Part shown: one piece after another, positions 51,519 to 59,317 of the stretch
Layout: every line of letters starts with the position of its first letter
Numbering within the stretch: position 1 is the stretch's first letter
Assembly (NCBI GenBank): GCA_021298435.1
Contig: JAJTFJ010000003.1
Coordinates: 36,077 to 100,076 of the forward strand
Reading direction: 5' to 3'
Origin: Ilumatobacteraceae bacterium
GTDB taxonomy: Bacteria > Actinomycetota > Acidimicrobiia > Acidimicrobiales > Ilumatobacteraceae
Length of the DNA: 64,000 nucleotides
Position numbers and translations under genes: made by a program
The notes under the pieces: generated by a model
The model's input: only the letters and a program-made list of their open reading frames with translations
What the model was told of the DNA's origin: nothing
Databases searched by the model: none

Positions 51519-52802
51519 ATGAACAACCCCCCACAGAAGTCATCTCACTCTTCTGTTCGTCGTCTTTCGCCTTTGCGAGATTTTCTTCACAGAGAATCCT
51601 CAGGTGCAGTGTTGCTTGCAATCGCTGCCGTAGTGGCTTTGATCTGGGCCAACTCTCCGTGGTCCGCGTCGTATGAAAGTTTGTGGGCAACGAAAGCTTC
51701 GATCAGTTTCGCCGGACATTCCCTCGACCTTGACTTGCGACATTGGGTCAATGACGGATTGATGACCATCTTCTTTTTTGTTGTTGGTCTTGAGATCAAG
51801 CGTGAGGTAACTCACGGTCATCTGTCTAACCGTCGCGCTGCGCTTCTTCCCGGTATTGCTGCCATTGGCGGCATGGCGATTCCAGCGCTTGTGTATCTGG
51901 CAATTGCTGGTTCAACTGCCCCTCGTGGTTGGGCGATTCCTGTAGCAACAGACATTGCTCTTGCTGTCGGAGTGTTGTCAGTTGCGAAGGGGAGAGTGCC
52001 GTCATCATTGCGTGCGTTCCTCTTGGGTCTTGCGATTGTCGATGACATCGGAGCAATCATCATCATCGCTGTTGTCTATTCCTCTGGTGTTGCCTTCGGA
52101 TGGATCACTGCGGCATTCATCGGTGTTGTGCTGGCAGTACTTGTGCGTCGTTCAGGTGTGCAAACCATTGCGGTCTATGTCGTGGTCGGTGTGTTTGTGT
52201 GGTTTGCCATGCATGAAGGCGGAATTCATCCCACGATTGCTGGGGTGATGATGGGTCTTCTTGCTCCGGCATCACCACGTGTGCAGACACAACTTGTAGA
52301 TGTCGATGATGGGTTCGAAGTGTCCGACATTGATGCTGCTCGGATGGCGACTCACGCTGCACGAAGTTCTGTCTCGACAGTGGAATGGTTGCAGCATGTT
52401 CTGCATCCATGGAGCAGTTTCTTCATTGTTCCGGTCTTTGCGTTGGCGAACAGTGGCATTGAGGTGTCGATTGATGGTCTTCGTGATGCATTCGGTTCAT
52501 CGGTGACGTGGGGAATCTTCTTTGGTTTGCTCGTTGGTAAGCCGCTCGGAATCTTTGTTGCTACACGGTTAGCGATCAAGAGTGGGATTGCAGATGCACC
52601 CGAAGGTGCTCGTCCACTTCAGATTGTCGGTGTCGGAACCGCAGCAGGAATCGGCTTCACAGTTGCGTTGTTCATCACAGAACTTGCATTGCCAAACGAA
52701 GTCGACCAGACGAACGCAAAGATGGCGATTCTCTTGGCGTCTGTGACGGCGGCAATTCTTGCGATTGGCCTGCTCTTCAAGAAGAAGTCAGATTCGAAAT
52801 AA
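51519..52802 (+). CDS. nhaA: Na+/H+ antiporter NhaA
   Basis: This 427-aa inner-membrane antiporter expels Na+ (or Li+) in exchange for protons. About 12 transmembrane helices are visible. The ion-binding residues are in VATDIALAVGVLSVAKGRVPSSLRAFLLGLAIVDDIGAIIIIA, with the D-I-A and adjacent Asp pair (DD) matching Asp163/Asp164 of the E. coli protein. GLEIKREVTHGHLSNRR carries the pH-sensing region, and GLLVGKPLGIFVATRLAIKSG is the conserved Lys/Gly motif. The start has a clear AGGAG spaced 8 nt upstream, unlike most genes here. Confidence 0.96.
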   Translation: MNNPPQKSSHSSVRRLSPLRDFLHRESSGAVLLAIAAVVALIWANSPWSASYESLWATKASISFAGHSLDLDLRHWVNDGLMTIFFFVVGLEIKREVTHGHLSNRRAALLPGIAAIGGMAIPALVYLAIAGSTAPRGWAIPVATDIALAVGVLSVAKGRVPSSLRAFLLGLAIVDDIGAIIIIAVVYSSGVAFGWITAAFIGVVLAVLVRRSGVQTIAVYVVVGVFVWFAMHEGGIHPTIAGVMMGLLAPASPRVQTQLVDVDDGFEVSDIDAARMATHAARSSVSTVEWLQHVLHPWSSFFIVPVFALANSGIEVSIDGLRDAFGSSVTWGIFFGLLVGKPLGIFVATRLAIKSGIADAPEGARPLQIVGVGTAAGIGFTVALFITELALPNEVDQTNAKMAILLASVTAAILAIGLLFKKKSDSK

Positions 52803-52855
52803 ACGTTCCGCTCATCGATCAGCCGCAAAATGCGGTCAATCGAAGAATGAAAAAA

Positions 52856-53239
52856 TGGTGGAGCTGGGGGGAATCGAACCCCCGTCCATCAGGCGCTATT
52901 TACCAGTGCTACAACCATTCCCGTGTTAATGCTGACGCAACATCATCGACGGGTCGATTGCCTAATTTCTTAGGCCGCGTGCTGTCTTTCCAACATGGCA
53001 ATGGTCTTTCTCATCGTCAGCGTTCTGTCCTGCCGTCATCCACCGCTTCTGTTGCCGGGCTGCGGTGAACTGGCCCCGTGCGCCATTGCTGGTCACGATG
53101 TCTCTCTACAACCTAAGAATTAGGCGGCGAGAGCGAACTGCTCGTTGGCAATTCTGTTTTTTGCCCCGTTTAACGAATCTGAGCAATTCGGGTTGCACGT
53201 GCAAACAACGAAACTGCTGTCGAAACCTGTCACTAGTCC
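52856..53239 (-). ncRNA. ssrA: Transfer-messenger RNA (tmRNA)
   Basis: The tRNA-like 3' end is plain: GGGGGTTCGATTCCCCC (T-arm), CAGCTCC acceptor strand and encoded ACCA. The 5' part contains GACAGGTTTCGACAG, the conserved tmRNA opening. In between is a tag frame on the minus strand, GCA (resume codon, 53164-53162) to TAA (53122-53120), encoding AKNRIANEQFALAA. By analogy with the E. coli geometry the 5' end would be GG at 53239, which overlaps the smpB stop. That 5' strand (GGACTAG) pairs poorly with CAGCTCC, so the 5' end is uncertain. Confidence 0.88.
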
Positions 53240-53709
53240 ATGCCCTTGCGCTGACGGCCCAAACTGCGTTGCATCTCGCGTTGCACATCGCGCTCGGCAA
53301 TGGCGTTGCGCTTGTCGCCCTTCTTGCGTCCACGACCAAGGGCAAGTTCCACTTTGACGCGTCCATCGACCAACTTGAACGCCAATGGCACCAAGGACAA
53401 GCGCTCGCGTGCGATGCGATCATGGAGTCGATTGATCTCGTCACGATGAAGCAGCAGTTTGCGAGGACGATCAGGGTCGTGAGCACCCACGCCCACGGCA
53501 AATGAATATGGCGAGATGTGAACACCGTCTAGCCACATTTCGTTATCCAAGATGCGAGCGTAAGCATCCACCAGCTGCACCTGACCGGCGCGCAGGCTCT
53601 TGACCTCGCTGCCCACCAACACAATGCCTGCCTCAAACACGTCGAGTATCTCGTAATCGTGTCGAGCCTTGCGATTACTCGCCAGGATGGTGTTGGGGGA
53701 CTTTGGCAT
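53233..53709 (-). CDS. smpB: SsrA-binding protein SmpB
   Basis: SmpB binds the tmRNA tRNA-like domain and delivers it to stalled ribosomes. It is 158 aa: ILASNRKARHDYEILDVFEAGIVLVGSEVKSLRAGQVQLVDAYARI is the OB-fold signature and DRPRKLLLHRDEINRLHDRIARERLSLVPLAFKL the second core region. The C-terminal tail is basic (GRGRKKGDKRNAIAERDVQREMQRSLGRQRKGMD), as needed to enter the mRNA channel. I moved the start from 53799 to ATG 53709, which starts MPKSPNTIL. Its last codons overlap the predicted tmRNA 5' end. Confidence 0.96.
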   Translation of the reverse strand: MPKSPNTILASNRKARHDYEILDVFEAGIVLVGSEVKSLRAGQVQLVDAYARILDNEMWLDGVHISPYSFAVGVGAHDPDRPRKLLLHRDEINRLHDRIARERLSLVPLAFKLVDGRVKVELALGRGRKKGDKRNAIAERDVQREMQRSLGRQRKGMD

Positions 53710-53720
53710 AGGGAGATTTG

Positions 53721-53726
53721 AGCGTA
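53721..53726 (-). promoter_or_regulatory. -10 hexamer TACGCT for smpB
   Basis: TACGCTcaaatctccct-ATG, an 11-nt gap. It is back to back with the JAMM-protease promoter. Confidence 0.45.
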
Positions 53727-53730
53727 CCGC

Positions 53731-53736
53731 TAGCCT
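53731..53736 (+). promoter_or_regulatory. -10 hexamer TAGCCT for the JAMM protease
   Basis: TAGCCTgcgtgacg-ATG, an 8-nt gap. It rules out the upstream GTG of the ORF track (53718) as the start. Confidence 0.55.
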
Positions 53737-53744
53737 GCGTGACG

Positions 53745-54167
53745 ATGTCTGAGTCACACCAGCAAACGATTTCTGTTCCCGCCGAGGCGCGTGAAGCAAT
53801 GGCTGCGCACAGCATTGCCTGTTACCCAGAAGAGATGTGCGGCTTGTTGGTGGGTAATCCTGCGAATTCTGAAGTGGTCCGATTCGTTCCCTGCACGAAT
53901 ATCGCCCACAGCGCCATGGTGTACACGATTGACCCGAAAGAGCATTTGCGGGCCGAGTTGGCCGCTGAAGCCGAGGGGCTTGAGATCATCGGATGCGCCC
54001 ATAGCCATACCCATACAGAGGCCTACCCCAGCAGTACGGACATCGCCCAGGCGCCTGATCCGGGCTGGCACTACATCATCGTGAGCCTGAAAACAGGGGA
54101 GCCAGCACCCCGATCCTTCCGCATCCTGGGCGAGGACGTCCTTGAGGAGTCAATAATCGCCCGATAA
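53745..54167 (+). CDS. JAMM/MPN-domain metalloprotease (Mec-like)
   Basis: A 140-aa isopeptidase-type zinc protease. The motif is complete: Glu in EEMCGLLVG, then GCAHSHTHTEAYPSSTD (H-x-H-x7-S-x2-D). In mycobacteria, Mec releases cysteine from the sulfur carrier CysO after CysM has built the peptide on its C-terminus. Here the cysM-like gene comes next, but no cysO gene (about 90 codons ending GG) fits in the 93-nt gap. Starts at ATG 53745, since the track's GTG (53718) lies before the promoter hexamer. Its real substrate is thus uncertain. Confidence 0.88.
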   Translation: MSESHQQTISVPAEAREAMAAHSIACYPEEMCGLLVGNPANSEVVRFVPCTNIAHSAMVYTIDPKEHLRAELAAEAEGLEIIGCAHSHTHTEAYPSSTDIAQAPDPGWHYIIVSLKTGEPAPRSFRILGEDVLEESIIAR

Positions 54168-54172
54168 GGGTT

Positions 54173-54178
54173 ACAATT
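54173..54178 (+). promoter_or_regulatory. -10 hexamer TACAAT for cysM
   Basis: TACAAT lies 82 nt upstream of the preferred ATG. This gives a leader that could fold as nested CTCGG-CAGT...ACTG-...CCGAG stems before an AAAGGAG Shine-Dalgarno. Confidence 0.4.
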
Positions 54179-54260
54179 CCGACTGGATTTATCGGGAATA
54201 GCGCTCGGCAGTCTGGGGTTCCATTACTGGGCCCTTTTCCGAGGGGTGCAAAGGAGACAC

Positions 54261-55247
54261 ATGTCGATTGCAGATGTGAGAAGGAATGGAGGATCTGTGT
54301 TTGTACTGCAGAATTCTCTGGAACTCATTGGCAACACACCTCTGGTGGACGTCTCTATCTTGTCGCCCAACCCCAATGTTCGCTTGATCGCAAAACTTGA
54401 AAGCCAGAACCCATTTGGCTCAGTGAAAGATCGCATCGCAAAGTCCATGATCGAAGATGCTGAGCGCACTGGCCGCTTGCTTCCGGGTCAGCGCATTGTG
54501 GAGCCATCATCGGGTAACACCGGTATCGCCTTGGCCGCAATTGCTCGCATGAAGGGTTACCCCATCACGATTCTCATGCCGACGTCCGTGAGCATCGAGC
54601 GTCGACAGATGTTGGAAGTGTTCGGCGCAGAGATCATTCTCACGCCAGGTGAAGAGGGCAGCAACGGTGCCGTTCGCCGTGCGCAAGAACTTGCAGCGCA
54701 GCATCCTGAGTGGTGTTTCTTGTATCAGTACGGAAATGATGCGAACCCTCGTGCGCACTACGAGACAACTGGCCCAGAGATTTATCGCGACTGCCCAGAG
54801 ATCACGCACTTCGTTGCAGGTCTTGGCACCAGCGGAACCCTCATGGGCGTTGGCAAGTACCTCAAGGAACAAAACCCTGACATCAAGCTTGTTGCTGTAG
54901 AGCCTCCTCTTGGTGAGCGTGTCGAAGGTCTTCGCAATCTCGATGATGGCTATATCCCACCTGTGTTTGAGAACTGGCACGGCCGTGATCTTCTTGATCG
55001 CAAGCGTGTGGTGCGCCCACGTGAATCCATTGAGTGGACACGTCGCATTGTTGCTGAGTGCGGCATCTTCGCCGGTATCTCTTCTGGTGCATCACTTGCT
55101 GGTGCAGTGAAAGTTGCGAGCGAGATCGAAGAAGGCGTCATTGTCTTCATCGTGTGTGATGGTGGTTGGAAGTATCTCTCCACTGGTGCGTACACCGATG
55201 ATCTTGATCAGGCCGAAGCAAATGCAGAGAAGATCATCTACTTCTAA
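54261..55247 (+). CDS. cysM: Cysteine synthase, CysM/CysK family (PLP fold type II)
   Basis: A 328-aa enzyme making cysteine from O-acetyl- or O-phospho-serine. The PLP Lys sits in LESQNPFGSVKDRIAKSMI, the substrate loop is EPSSGNTGIALAAIA, and the phosphate-cradle glycines are in GLGTSGTLMGVGKYL, followed by GISSGASL. Neighbourhood and the ERVEGLRNLDDGYIPPVF segment suit the CysM (CysO-dependent) branch of actinobacteria, although CysO is absent nearby. ATG 54261 has AAAGGAG, and a GTG at 54298 with GGAGG is an alternative closer to LELIGNTPLV. Convergent with the EamA gene. Confidence 0.9.
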   Translation: MSIADVRRNGGSVFVLQNSLELIGNTPLVDVSILSPNPNVRLIAKLESQNPFGSVKDRIAKSMIEDAERTGRLLPGQRIVEPSSGNTGIALAAIARMKGYPITILMPTSVSIERRQMLEVFGAEIILTPGEEGSNGAVRRAQELAAQHPEWCFLYQYGNDANPRAHYETTGPEIYRDCPEITHFVAGLGTSGTLMGVGKYLKEQNPDIKLVAVEPPLGERVEGLRNLDDGYIPPVFENWHGRDLLDRKRVVRPRESIEWTRRIVAECGIFAGISSGASLAGAVKVASEIEEGVIVFIVCDGGWKYLSTGAYTDDLDQAEANAEKIIYF

Positions 55248-55265
55248 ATTGTTGTGCTGTCGCCT

Positions 55266-56090
55266 TTAGCGACCAGCAATCAGAACAACGAGTCCTGCCA
55301 CAACGATTCCTGCTGCAATCACTCGTCTTTTTGCGTCTGATTCACCCAAGTACTTCGTGCCAACAAGGGCAACAATGACCACGCTTGATTCGCGCAGCGC
55401 GGTGACATAACCAATCGGTGCTTTCTGCATCGCGATGAGCACCATCCAATATGTGAGCACTGACGCTGCGCCTGCGAGTGAAAACCGATGCCATGTTGAA
55501 CGCATCGCACGAGCCATATCACGTGACCTGCCAGTGGCGACACCAAATGCAGAAACGGTGATGCCTGTGGCAATGAAAAGAACAAGTGGGTAGAGGTTTC
55601 CACCCGTAAGGCGAGAGCCGTGGCCATCAATCACCGAGTACGCGCCGATGCAGATCGACACCAGTAGGGCCGCACGAACATGTTTGTTGTCGGCGCGACC
55701 GGCGAGTAACAAAATGCCACCAACAGAAATCATGATGCCGAGGAACGTGAGTGCGCTGAGCTGATCGGAGAGAAAGAGAACTCCGCCAATTGCAGCAAGC
55801 AGTGCACCTGCGCCACGTGCAATTGGATACGTGACAGAGAAATCTCCGATGTTGTACGCACGCGCCAGTGTGAAGATGTACACCACGTGAATGAGGGCGC
55901 TTGCTACGACGGTCCACCACGCGAGATTCGCTGGCCAGCCGGTGAAGAGCAAGATGATGGCGCAGATAAATCCGCCTGCGGTCATCTGTCCCCACAAGGC
56001 GATCCAGCGGTCCCCACTTTGCTTCACCCAGAGGTTCCATGAGGCATGAAGTACTGCCGCAGCAAGGGCGAGAAGGGTGGCAGCCAGCAT
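55266..56090 (-). CDS. EamA/DMT-superfamily transporter
   Basis: A 274-aa membrane protein with ten hydrophobic helices arranged as two EamA halves. The N-terminus is LAATLLALAAAVLHASWNLWVKQSGDRW, typical of DMT exporters. Recognisable are ARAYNIGDFSVTYPIARGAGALLAAIGGVLFL (end of the first half) and RESSVVIVALVGTKYLGESDAKRRVIAAGIVVAG (end of the second), where P-I-A-R-G and the ES-SV-V motifs are conserved. The substrate is unknown. The track's 370-aa start is wrong: ATG 56090 follows TAGTGT by 8 nt, and the extra 96 residues would overlap murI. Confidence 0.86.
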   Translation of the reverse strand: MLAATLLALAAAVLHASWNLWVKQSGDRWIALWGQMTAGGFICAIILLFTGWPANLAWWTVVASALIHVVYIFTLARAYNIGDFSVTYPIARGAGALLAAIGGVLFLSDQLSALTFLGIMISVGGILLLAGRADNKHVRAALLVSICIGAYSVIDGHGSRLTGGNLYPLVLFIATGITVSAFGVATGRSRDMARAMRSTWHRFSLAGAASVLTYWMVLIAMQKAPIGYVTALRESSVVIVALVGTKYLGESDAKRRVIAAGIVVAGLVVLIAGR

Positions 56091-56098
56091 GGGACACG

Positions 56099-56104
56099 AC
56101 ACTA
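56099..56104 (-). promoter_or_regulatory. -10 hexamer TAGTGT for the EamA transporter
   Basis: TAGTGTcgtgtccc-ATG, an 8-nt gap. Only 4 bp separate it from the murI hexamer on the other strand, so the two promoters must compete. Confidence 0.5.
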
Positions 56105-56108
56105 CGCC

Positions 56109-56114
56109 TAGCCT
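56109..56114 (+). promoter_or_regulatory. -10 hexamer TAGCCT for murI-rph-rdgB
   Basis: TAGCCTtgcgga-ATG, a 6-nt gap. Confidence 0.58.
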
Positions 56115-56120
56115 TGCGGA

Positions 56121-56942
56121 ATGCCCGGCATCGACAACCGCCCGATTGGAATGTTTGATTCCGGTTTTGGCGGCCTCACTGTTGCGCGTGCCGTGATTGA
56201 TGTGCTGCCATCGGAAGACCTTGTGTACGTCGGCGATACAGGTCGATACCCCTATGGCCCCCGAGCCGCGAGTGAAGTACGAGAGTTTGCTCGCGAGATT
56301 GCGTGGAGTTTGGTGAAGGACCACGACGTGAAGGCCGTGGTGGTTGCATGCAATACCGCGGCCGCAGCGGCGTTTCATGATTTATCGAATGAGCTTCCCG
56401 TTCCGGTGGTCAGTGTGGTTGAGCCCGGTGCTCGTGCATTGTCGATTGCTTCGAAGGTGCGACGCGTGGGTGTCATTGGCACTGTGGGAACAATTTCGTC
56501 AGGTGCATATCAGCGTGCACTCGCTGAGGAGGACGCAACGTTGCAACTGATCGCAACCGCGTGTCCTGGTTTCGTTGAATTCGTGGAGCGTGGTCAAACA
56601 TCAGGTGATGAAGTGATGCTGTTGGCTGAGCGACTTCTGGCGCCTGTTGTTGATGCAGGAATCGATGCTTTGTTGCTCGGATGCACGCACTATCCGTATT
56701 TGTCTCGGGTGATCAGTGAAGTGATGGGTCCTGATGTTGTGCTGGTCTCTAGTGCGGATGAAACTGCTTTTGCATTGGCAAGCATGCTTCGCGAGAGCAA
56801 AATCACGGCATCGACGGATCGAAAGGGGACTCACACGTTCCTGTCCTCGGGAGACGTTGAATGGTTTGCCGACTTTGGTCGTCGGCTTCTTGGGCCTGAA
56901 CTTTCGACAGCAAGTCGTTGGTCTCGTGGCGTGACCGACTAG
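56121..56942 (+). CDS. murI: Glutamate racemase
   Basis: This cofactor-independent enzyme makes D-glutamate for peptidoglycan. It is 273 aa. The two catalytic cysteines are seen in [13 protein letters not shown] and [11 protein letters not shown], and the N-terminal [17 protein letters not shown] has the first conserved Asp-Ser pair. [16 protein letters not shown] is the substrate-binding loop. Followed after 10 nt by rph and then rdgB, the order seen in many actinobacteria. Transcription of the three probably starts at the murI hexamer. Confidence 0.96.
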   Translation: MPGIDNRPIGMFDSGFGGLTVARAVIDVLPSEDLVYVGDTGRYPYGPRAASEVREFAREIAWSLVKDHDVKAVVVACNTAAAAAFHDLSNELPVPVVSVVEPGARALSIASKVRRVGVIGTVGTISSGAYQRALAEEDATLQLIATACPGFVEFVERGQTSGDEVMLLAERLLAPVVDAGIDALLLGCTHYPYLSRVISEVMGPDVVLVSSADETAFALASMLRESKITASTDRKGTHTFLSSGDVEWFADFGRRLLGPELSTASRWSRGVTD

Positions 56943-56952
56943 ACATTTAGCC

Positions 56953-57714
56953 ATGACTCGTCCCGATGGCCGCACGCCAGATCAGCTCCGTCCCATTTCC
57001 TTTCAGCGCGACTTCACCGAAATGTCCGCCGGCTCTGTGCTGGTGTCGTTCGGACGCACGCGTGTTTTGTGCACTGCGTCTGTTGATGAAGATGTTCCTC
57101 GTTGGATGAAGGGCTCTGGCAAAGGCTGGGTCACCGCGGAGTACTCAATGCTTCCTGGCTCATCGCCTGAGCGCGTTGATCGTGAAGCTGCAAAGGGCAA
57201 GCAGAGTGGTCGCACGGTAGAAATCCAGCGCCTCATTGGTCGTTCACTTCGCGCAGCAATCGATATGCGTGCACTTGGCGAGCGTCAGATTGTCGTTGAC
57301 TGTGATGTGTTACAAGCCGACGGTGGAACTCGCACAGCAAGTATCTGTGGTGGATTCCTTGCACTCCACGATGCGGTTACACGCCTCGTGCAGAGCGGTG
57401 CGATCACGGAGAACCCTCTGCACTCATATTGCGCAGCGATTTCTGTCGGCGTCTGTGGCGGCACACCAGTGCTTGACCTTCCTTACGTCGAAGACAGCAC
57501 AGCAGAAGTTGACATGAACGTGGTGATGTTGCGTCCCGTTAATGGCGGCGAACCTCGCTTTGTCGAAGTGCAAGGAACAGCTGAGGGAATGGCATTCTCT
57601 CGTGGCGAACTCGACGAGTTGTTGATGTTGGCTGACACCGGTTTGGGTCGCATTTTCGACTTGCAGGCAGGACTTCTTTCAGAGGCTCCTCCGATGCGTG
57701 CACCTGAGAGGTAA
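56953..57714 (+). CDS. rph: Ribonuclease PH
   Basis: A 253-aa phosphorolytic 3'-5' exoribonuclease that trims tRNA 3' ends. The whole family pattern is present: [89 protein letters not shown] and [19 protein letters not shown], in which the phosphate-binding and Mg residues are intact. Length is standard. It lies between murI and rdgB. It could process the 3' trailer of tRNAs lacking an encoded CCA, such as the tRNA-Leu at 59318. Confidence 0.97.
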   Translation: MTRPDGRTPDQLRPISFQRDFTEMSAGSVLVSFGRTRVLCTASVDEDVPRWMKGSGKGWVTAEYSMLPGSSPERVDREAAKGKQSGRTVEIQRLIGRSLRAAIDMRALGERQIVVDCDVLQADGGTRTASICGGFLALHDAVTRLVQSGAITENPLHSYCAAISVGVCGGTPVLDLPYVEDSTAEVDMNVVMLRPVNGGEPRFVEVQGTAEGMAFSRGELDELLMLADTGLGRIFDLQAGLLSEAPPMRAPER

Positions 57715-57719
57715 TTGAG

Positions 57720-58313
57720 ATGCGCCTCGTGTGCGCGAGTGCTAACCCGAAAAAGGTGGCAGAGATCGCACGTCTACTACCGCAGTGGGTGCAACTACTT
57801 CCACGACCAGATCATGTCGGTGATGTTGAAGAGACCGCACCAACATTGGAAGGCAACGCCATCATCAAGGCTGTTGAGATTGCTAACGCTGCTGAAGAGT
57901 GGGCGATTGCTGACGACACAGGACTAGAAGTCACTGCACTCAGTGGCGCCCCAGGTGTGCGCAGTGCGCGGTTCGCCGGCGAGAACGCAACAGATGCGGA
58001 GAATCGCACATTGTTGTTGGAACAACTTGATGGAGTGGCTGATCGTTCTGCTCGATTCCGTACCGTCGTTGCGCTTGTGAATTCAAAAGGCGAGATGCAT
58101 TTGGTCAGCGGAGAATGTACTGGTTCAATTTCAGAAACTGAACGTGGCGACTTCGGTTTCGGGTACGACAGCATCTTTGTTCCTGCTGACGGAGATGGTC
58201 GCACCTTTGCAGAGATGTCTGCAGAAGAAAAAGATGCGATGTCGCATCGTGGTCGTGCTCTCGCACAACTTCCCGCGTTGCTCTCGCGACTTTTTGGATT
58301 ACCAACCCCGTAA
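57720..58313 (+). CDS. rdgB: dITP/XTP pyrophosphatase (RdgB/HAM1)
   Basis: A 197-aa housecleaning NTPase that hydrolyses non-canonical purine triphosphates. ASANPKKVAEIARLL (S/T-x-N-x-x-K motif), ETAPTLEGNAIIKAVEIANAAEEWAIADDTGLEVTALSGAPGVRSARFAGENATDAEN and GFGYDSIFVPADGDGRTFAEMSAEEKDAMSHRGRAL are the three HAM1 signatures. The gene starts 5 nt after rph and ends in a 15-nt overlap with the 3' end of the convergent D-threonine aldolase-like gene. Length is normal. Confidence 0.96.
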   Translation: MRLVCASANPKKVAEIARLLPQWVQLLPRPDHVGDVEETAPTLEGNAIIKAVEIANAAEEWAIADDTGLEVTALSGAPGVRSARFAGENATDAENRTLLLEQLDGVADRSARFRTVVALVNSKGEMHLVSGECTGSISETERGDFGFGYDSIFVPADGDGRTFAEMSAEEKDAMSHRGRALAQLPALLSRLFGLPTP

Positions 58314-59315
58314 GTCGATAGGCCACTGGGCGATGACTTCGCCGTACTCATTGGCCACATACGCCACTTCGTGCATTGCCATGGTGGGGTCAATGTGTGA
58401 TGGAGTCACGAAGACACGCTCGCCGATGATGGGCTGCGGTGTGCCCTCGCTTGGTGAGAACGTGGTGTGTTCGTCGGAACAAAACCACACCGAATGATCT
58501 TTGATCGTGGGGTTGCCATGGTCCATGCCGAGTGATTTCAGCCCCACATCGATGACAGACCATTTGTCGTTCTTCGACACAACAGTTCCGACCACCCACA
58601 TTGCTTGCACAAAAGGATGACCAAGCTCTGCGTACTGAGTGTCCATGAGTGCATAGCTTCCCGCTTGCACTTCGTTCACAGTGGTGCCAGCGAACATGTC
58701 GTAGGTGCCTGTTCCGCCGGCTGACACAATGTCGCCACCAACAGCTTGATGCGCTTGAGCAAGGAGCGTCATCGCATCGTGCACGCGAGACTTCTTTTCA
58801 TCACGGTCGGTCACCATCATGAGATGGCCTTCGTATCCCATGACTCCGCGCACATCCATTCCGTTCGCGCGTGCAGCATCGGCTAGCGCTCCGGCTTTAT
58901 CGGGTGCAATGCCACATCGCGGTAGTCCAACATTGACATCAATAATGACGCTGCGAATTCCAGCGCGATGAGCAGCTGCAAGAGTCTCGGGTGAGTCAAT
59001 GGCAACGGTGATGAGTGCTTCATCTTGAGCCTCAGCAAGTGCCGACAAGCGGTGGGGGTCTAAGACTTCATTGGCAAGAAGAAAGTCATTCCCGACGTGC
59101 GCATCGATCAGACCGAGGATCTCTCGTGGGGTAGCGCACGTGAACGACGAGTGGCCAGCGGCTTCTTGTTCGGCAGCAATGCCCGAGGATTTGTGGGCCT
59201 TCACATGTGGTCGAAGACGACGACCTGGATGTACATCGGCCATCGAGGCGATGTTCTTACGCAGAGCAGTGATGTCAATCACCACTGCTGGAGTGGGCAA
59301 ATCATAAATATGCAC
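58299..59315 (-). CDS. D-threonine aldolase/D-serine dehydratase-like PLP enzyme (fold type III)
   Basis: A 338-aa protein of the alanine-racemase-N superfamily. DLPTPAVVIDITALRKNIASMA is the standard N-terminus, RLRPHVKAHKSS holds the PLP lysine, and the C-terminal metal-binding motif reads TPSHIDPT. An H-x-D metal site is as in D-threonine aldolase, instead of the H-x-C of D-serine dehydratase, which favours aldolase-like chemistry on D-beta-hydroxy amino acids. Its GTG start is only 2 nt beyond the 3' end of tRNA-Leu on the same strand, so tRNA processing would leave an essentially leaderless mRNA. Confidence 0.85.
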   Translation of the reverse strand: MHIYDLPTPAVVIDITALRKNIASMADVHPGRRLRPHVKAHKSSGIAAEQEAAGHSSFTCATPREILGLIDAHVGNDFLLANEVLDPHRLSALAEAQDEALITVAIDSPETLAAAHRAGIRSVIIDVNVGLPRCGIAPDKAGALADAARANGMDVRGVMGYEGHLMMVTDRDEKKSRVHDAMTLLAQAHQAVGGDIVSAGGTGTYDMFAGTTVNEVQAGSYALMDTQYAELGHPFVQAMWVVGTVVSKNDKWSVIDVGLKSLGMDHGNPTIKDHSVWFCSDEHTTFSPSEGTPQPIIGERVFVTPSHIDPTMAMHEVAYVANEYGEVIAQWPIDLRGW

Positions 59316-59317
59316 AG

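Noticed and set aside
33128-52802. Genomic island acquired by transfer
   Set aside because: No integrase, IS, tRNA-associated repeat or composition break was seen. Promoter style and codon use look the same as in the flanks, so displacement of smpB is noted only as a synteny oddity.
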